A stretch of 64,000 bases of DNA from Zerene cesonia. Taxonomy: Eukaryota > Arthropoda > Insecta > Lepidoptera > Pieridae. Positions 60,368 to 64,000 of the stretch are shown one piece after another. The stretch lies in contig NW_024045135.1 of the NCBI RefSeq assembly GCF_012273895.1, positions 620,001 to 684,000 on the forward strand, given 5' to 3'. Numbering within the stretch: position 1 is the stretch's first letter; the number at the start of each line of letters is the position of its first letter. The position numbers and the translations under genes were made by a program. The notes beneath the pieces were generated by a model. It was not told the DNA's origin and ran no database searches. It worked only from the letters and a program-made list of their open reading frames with translations.

Positions 60368-60529
60368 TATAATATTTTAAGCAGCTGTAAATTTAAACGC
60401 AGAACATGAGTAAATACGTGGATCGATATGTCAATTATGAAAAACTGATGACACCATATGATTAATACATTTTACACTTAGCGTCAACAAGAGAATTATC
60501 GTGACGTCATAACTTACTACATCCTAAGG

Positions 60530-60603
60530 TAACTGAATCCGGTGTAGAAAAAAGACAGAGCTATAGGACGTCTATTGCCGTCACTTTCCCACACTGAAAT
60601 TAA
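60530..60603. repeat. Small inverted-repeat element, copy 2
   Basis: CCGGTGTAGAAAAAAGACAG, AGCTATAGGACGTCTATTGC, then CACTTTCCCACACTG, matching 49078-49140 at both ends. Confidence 0.55.
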
Positions 60604-61604
60604 TCACCCCCCTGAACTGGATCCACCTTTCTGTTTTATTATTATTCAAAATATATAAGACACATTTGTAAAAGTACCAAGATACTTAGGGTATGTATCC
60701 CTTGGCATATGTTTCACTGATAAAATTTCTTCACGGACAAGTAGGTAGTTGTACTCTACCAAGTGGAGGCTTTTGTTTTTATCTAGCTCCAGGGATCGAA
60801 TAGAGGATCTCTCAGTTGTAATGTCTCGTACAAAGCTTTACGTATATCTATATAAATAATGACAATAATACGTAAAAGAAACTGAGGGAATTCGCGTGTA
60901 TAGAGTATGGGTACAGACATAAGGTATATAAATAATACATTTCTCTTTCATGCAAAAACGACTGATTATATTTTGGTGATAGTTGACAGTGCTGTAGCAT
61001 CTGCATCTGAATAACACATCAACTCTAGGATTACTTGTTGAAGGCTTGCTCAATGGTTGCGCCCGTACGTCGTCCGATCATCTGAACAAAATATATATTT
61101 ATAGATTTCCGCTCTGCTCCTGCAAAAACACTTTTCAATCCATTCGTTATGAATGCATTTTACATATACAAAAGGAAGTATATAATGACAGACTCTCATC
61201 TCGTTTTAAAATGAACAGCAGGTCGCGTAATTCCGCTGGAGAAATTAGTTGTACTACATTATATATGTAATATATTGAAAACTACAAACAGCTCAACATA
61301 TCAAAGAGGTTATATAAAGTTATGTGACATTTTAATTCGTATAATCGTTTAAAACAGACATAAACTTTTAATTTTTACTTAAGAACTATTTACACTAGCG
61401 ACATAGTCCCTCTATTGTGTGGAGTTAAAAAGAGAAGAATAAGATAAACTTGGATTCGCCTATAAAATATTATAAGGAATGTGATAGTTTTAGAAAGGGA
61501 CAAAGAAACGGAAATATTAACATGTAGAAGATTAACAATGATAACTGGATCCAAGAAGAGTTGAGATAATAAACTTTACATAATTTAACATAGTAATTAT
61601 ACGA
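60604..61604. other. No gene or repeat recognised
   Basis: Random ORFs of 71 and 74 codons at 60838-61270 have no recognisable product. Confidence 0.4.
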
Positions 61605-61781
61605 GAGGAGCTGGAGAACCGTATCCTCATAATTTCCATTCCTTTATTTACGTTATCAATCCTTTTCTTATCGCTTACCCCTTAAAAGCGGACGCGCAAC
61701 GCATTTGCAGCAAAACCTACCTTTGCACTACATGGGTAGTGGTGGCTAACCACCAGTTCAGGTGGCCGCTATTACATAAAA
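61605..61781 (-). repeat. Family A SINE-like repeat
   Basis: The plus strand shows CCTCATAATTTCCATTCCTT, ATCAATCCTTTTCTTATCGC, TTACCCCTTAAAAGCGGACG, ACTACATGGGTAGTGGTGGC, CCACCAGTTCAGGTGGCCG and ATTACATAAAAAA. Confidence 0.65.
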
Positions 61782-62045
61782 AACGTACAACGTGGAACAT
61801 GGAAGACAGTCACGGGTATCTGATATTCAGTTGATCCGCAGTTGTTCCCAAAAGTGTCGGCTTTCCCATGGGAATCGCAATCTTGATCGATGAAAACTTT
61901 TCTGTATCCCTTCGTCAGTTTCGACAGTTGTTAATAATGGGAAAGTAAAATGAAATGGGCATCTTAAACTGCTTTCGTTTTTTACTGAGAAAATTCCAAA
62001 GTAAATATATAAAAAAAATGTGAGCCGTCACGGGACGCCTGGCAG

Positions 62046-62287
62046 ATGTGAAACATCGACATTATTTTGTAAAAGTAATATGCAGAAAAGAACATATTGT
62101 GATAGGACCTAATATGTCATAATGATAAAATATTATATATATTACGATTTTTTTCGAGATAACGATGACTATTTATTGAATAAAATAAAATAAAATTTAT
62201 TTTCGTATAGCGTGGCGACGCGTCGCCACGGCATGCGTCGCCACGCCAGAAATCGGTTTTATGTGCGGCTATAGATGTTTCACATCA
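62046..62287. repeat. Segment bounded by 13-bp inverted GATGTGAAACATC
   Basis: GATGTGAAACATC at about 62045-62057 is mirrored by GATGTTTCACATC at about 62274-62286. Between them lie an AT-rich part, a TAAAA tract and the GC palindrome at 62211. Possibly a small non-autonomous DNA transposon; no target duplication was established. Confidence 0.45.
62211..62247. repeat. GC-rich palindrome cluster
   Basis: CGTGGCGACG (62211-62220) is followed directly by its reverse complement CGTCGCCACG (62221-62230), a perfect 20-bp palindrome with no spacer. GCATGC and a second GTCGCCACGCC follow. It stands out in an AT-rich region and has ten CpG-type steps or nearly so. Confidence 0.9.
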
Positions 62288-62299
62288 ATAAATCTTTAA

Positions 62300-64000
62300 G
62301 ATTATATATGATATAGGTATTCGCTACATATATTAAGTACAGAATATCAGTAGGTTTCGTGGGGCTTTGTTAGAATTCACACATTATATTAATACAATTA
62401 ATTACTCCAAGAGTGCTCACGACATCCGTGTATATCTAATGAAACTCGCTTTGATCATTATAGTAATTATGCACCTATTTCGGAAACACAGACCTTCTAG
62501 GAAGTTTCGTATATTTTACATGAAATTAGGTTTTGTTTCGATTCCAATTTTATCAAAATATTTCTAGCAATGAGTCTGTAAGTGTATAGTGTGCAGATAA
62601 ATTGAAAAATTTCAATTCCGATTGTTTGCACACACTAGCAATAAACCCTCGACCTTGAAATAACATTCCAATAGACGCTTTTGATTTCAATTATTCTTGA
62701 AACGCTGCGTACAATTTTACCATAAGAATAGGAAAATAGAATATTTGCGGTGAATTTTAATAAAAATAGATTTGTAAACAAACATGATTCACTTTGATCG
62801 GAAATGGATATTGAAAGGCGGCCTCAATTAGTTAACGGCCAATATTTTAGAGTACCTTTAAAATGATCCGTACTCCACCGTGATTGAAGAACCGATGCGC
62901 TTTCAAGATCACAGAATATATTTTATTACGCTTTCGTATCGAACAACGGATCGGTACATTGAATAAATGCGTGCGCGTATTCGGGCTTATAAAAGAAAGT
63001 ATGGGATTCAAGAGATATATAATAACGTATACATCTATTAATCCATACAGTCGTTCAATGAATACTTTAAGTCAGTTCAATCGTACGCTAACCCAGAAAA
63101 AAACAAACGAGCCCGAGTTACATATGCCATGTTATCAGCACCTCGGGACACTATTGACGAGTTCACATGTGTTGCATGCTGTGTCTTACTACTGTGCTAT
63201 TACAAATCTTTATTAAATTTTCGTATGAAAATAGGTTAACTACGAACCCTTAAAGCATGTTGCATATAATTCATTATACAATTTATAAAACATGTTAATC
63301 AAAACTGAAAACGCAAGGTAATTACATTAAACAAAAACACATTAATTCTAACGAGATTAGCGCTGATTTCAAGCATCCTGATCAATTAATTAAGTAGGTC
63401 TAGCCTGAATCTTGGCGGAATATTCATTGCACTTAAAGTTTGGAGGTCGGCGGAAAATTAACGCTTAATATTTAAACAGGAGCCGTCACTTAGCTGTGAT
63501 AAAGAGAGATATTAAAATTAATATTGAGTTAAGTACTCGGTTTCTTGACCCGTAGGCCTTAATGCATTTCTTAAGAGTTACCATGGCTACGGTGAATCCT
63601 CGTTTTAAGATATCTTCCATAGTAAAATTTAAATATCGGAAAAGGTATACCACACGGTAGACACAATATATTATTAAGATGAGTTTTTTTTCTATACACA
63701 GTGGTTCTAAGAGAGATCAAGTTTTTTTGAAGACAAACAAATTTTAATTCCTACGATTTGATAAAGACATTAAATATTCCCTTATTCCATCCTCTGAATT
63801 CAAACATACCATTTGAAATGCTCGCATTCGTAGTACGTCATTTTTCGGACTAAATCGGATCCAAATCATACCAGAACGAATTTACATCGAGTCTTCGAAA
63901 ATGTGGATTCATTTAAATGGGATGGGATGTGAATCTAGTCAAAGGCTATGACGTCATATTACGGTTTTACCAATAGCTTCTGTAATATAAGGAACTCTTT
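62300..64000. other. No gene recognised
   Basis: A 110-codon plus-strand ORF (62884-63216, MKNRCAFKITEYILLRFR...) is the longest true ORF in the window, but its product resembles nothing and it lacks codon bias, so I treat it as chance. Otherwise AT-rich. Confidence 0.4.

Noticed and set aside
62884..63216. 110-codon ORF as a gene
   Set aside because: No recognisable domain, AT-driven composition, and no splice or polyadenylation context.
1..64000. CRISPR array, bacterial operon or viral genome segment
   Set aside because: No regularly spaced repeats, no operon-like ORFs and no viral hallmark genes; the repeats are insect transposons.

Overview
This window looks like gene-poor nuclear DNA from a moth or butterfly (Lepidoptera). 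It is strongly AT-rich and has no long open reading frame. It is crowded with short repeats I recognise as lepidopteran: Lep1-type non-autonomous Helitrons, a tRNA-derived SINE with a (GAT)n tail, RTE/CR1-like retroposon tails, a mariner end beginning YTAGTCTKGCCATAAATA, and a piggyBac-like element at TTAA. Nothing suggests bacterial or viral DNA. Species and chromosome cannot be told from the sequence alone.

Repeat families are numbered here for convenience. Hel-1 is the Lep1-like Helitron: starts TCCTACTAATATT, has a CGCGG/CCGCG hairpin, ends GCAGCTAG. Hel-2 starts TCACACTRATATTA and ends GCGTCTAG. Hel-3 starts TCAYTACATAGTAT and ends AAAGYTAG. Hel-4 starts TCTATACTAATATT and ends CCGCTAG. 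Hel-5 ends GGGTTTGCTAG after a GGCGAA/TTCGCC hairpin. Family A is a SINE-like repeat starting near ATGTCATAGCGGGC. Family G carries TCAGAACTAGACC near one end and GAAGTCGGTT at the other. The Hel families show A|TC...CTRR|T insertion geometry, which is why I call them Helitrons.

Layout. 1-19 kb: repeats in AT-rich DNA. 19.2 kb: an intact tRNA-Leu(UAG), minus strand. 19.6-44 kb: more Helitrons, family A and G copies, a palindromic MITE at 30.4 kb, and long stretches where I see nothing. 44.5-52.3 kb: the most informative part. Two 1000-N assembly gaps each have a mariner-like end on the left and a piggyBac-like end on the right. Around the second gap lie candidate terminal exons of unrecognised genes on the minus strand, the best at 48586-48781. 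52.3-64 kb: more Helitrons, an AT-rich long inverted repeat at 55.05 kb and a GC-rich palindrome cluster at 62.2 kb.

The only confident host genes are the tRNA and the terminal coding exon at 48586-48781. A second terminal exon (52154-52252), an ambiguous exon (50004-50144) and an ATG-plus-donor next to a transposon end (51742-51759) are weaker. The transposase fragment at 45601-46105 is a broken mobile-element gene. No operon-like or pathway organisation is visible.
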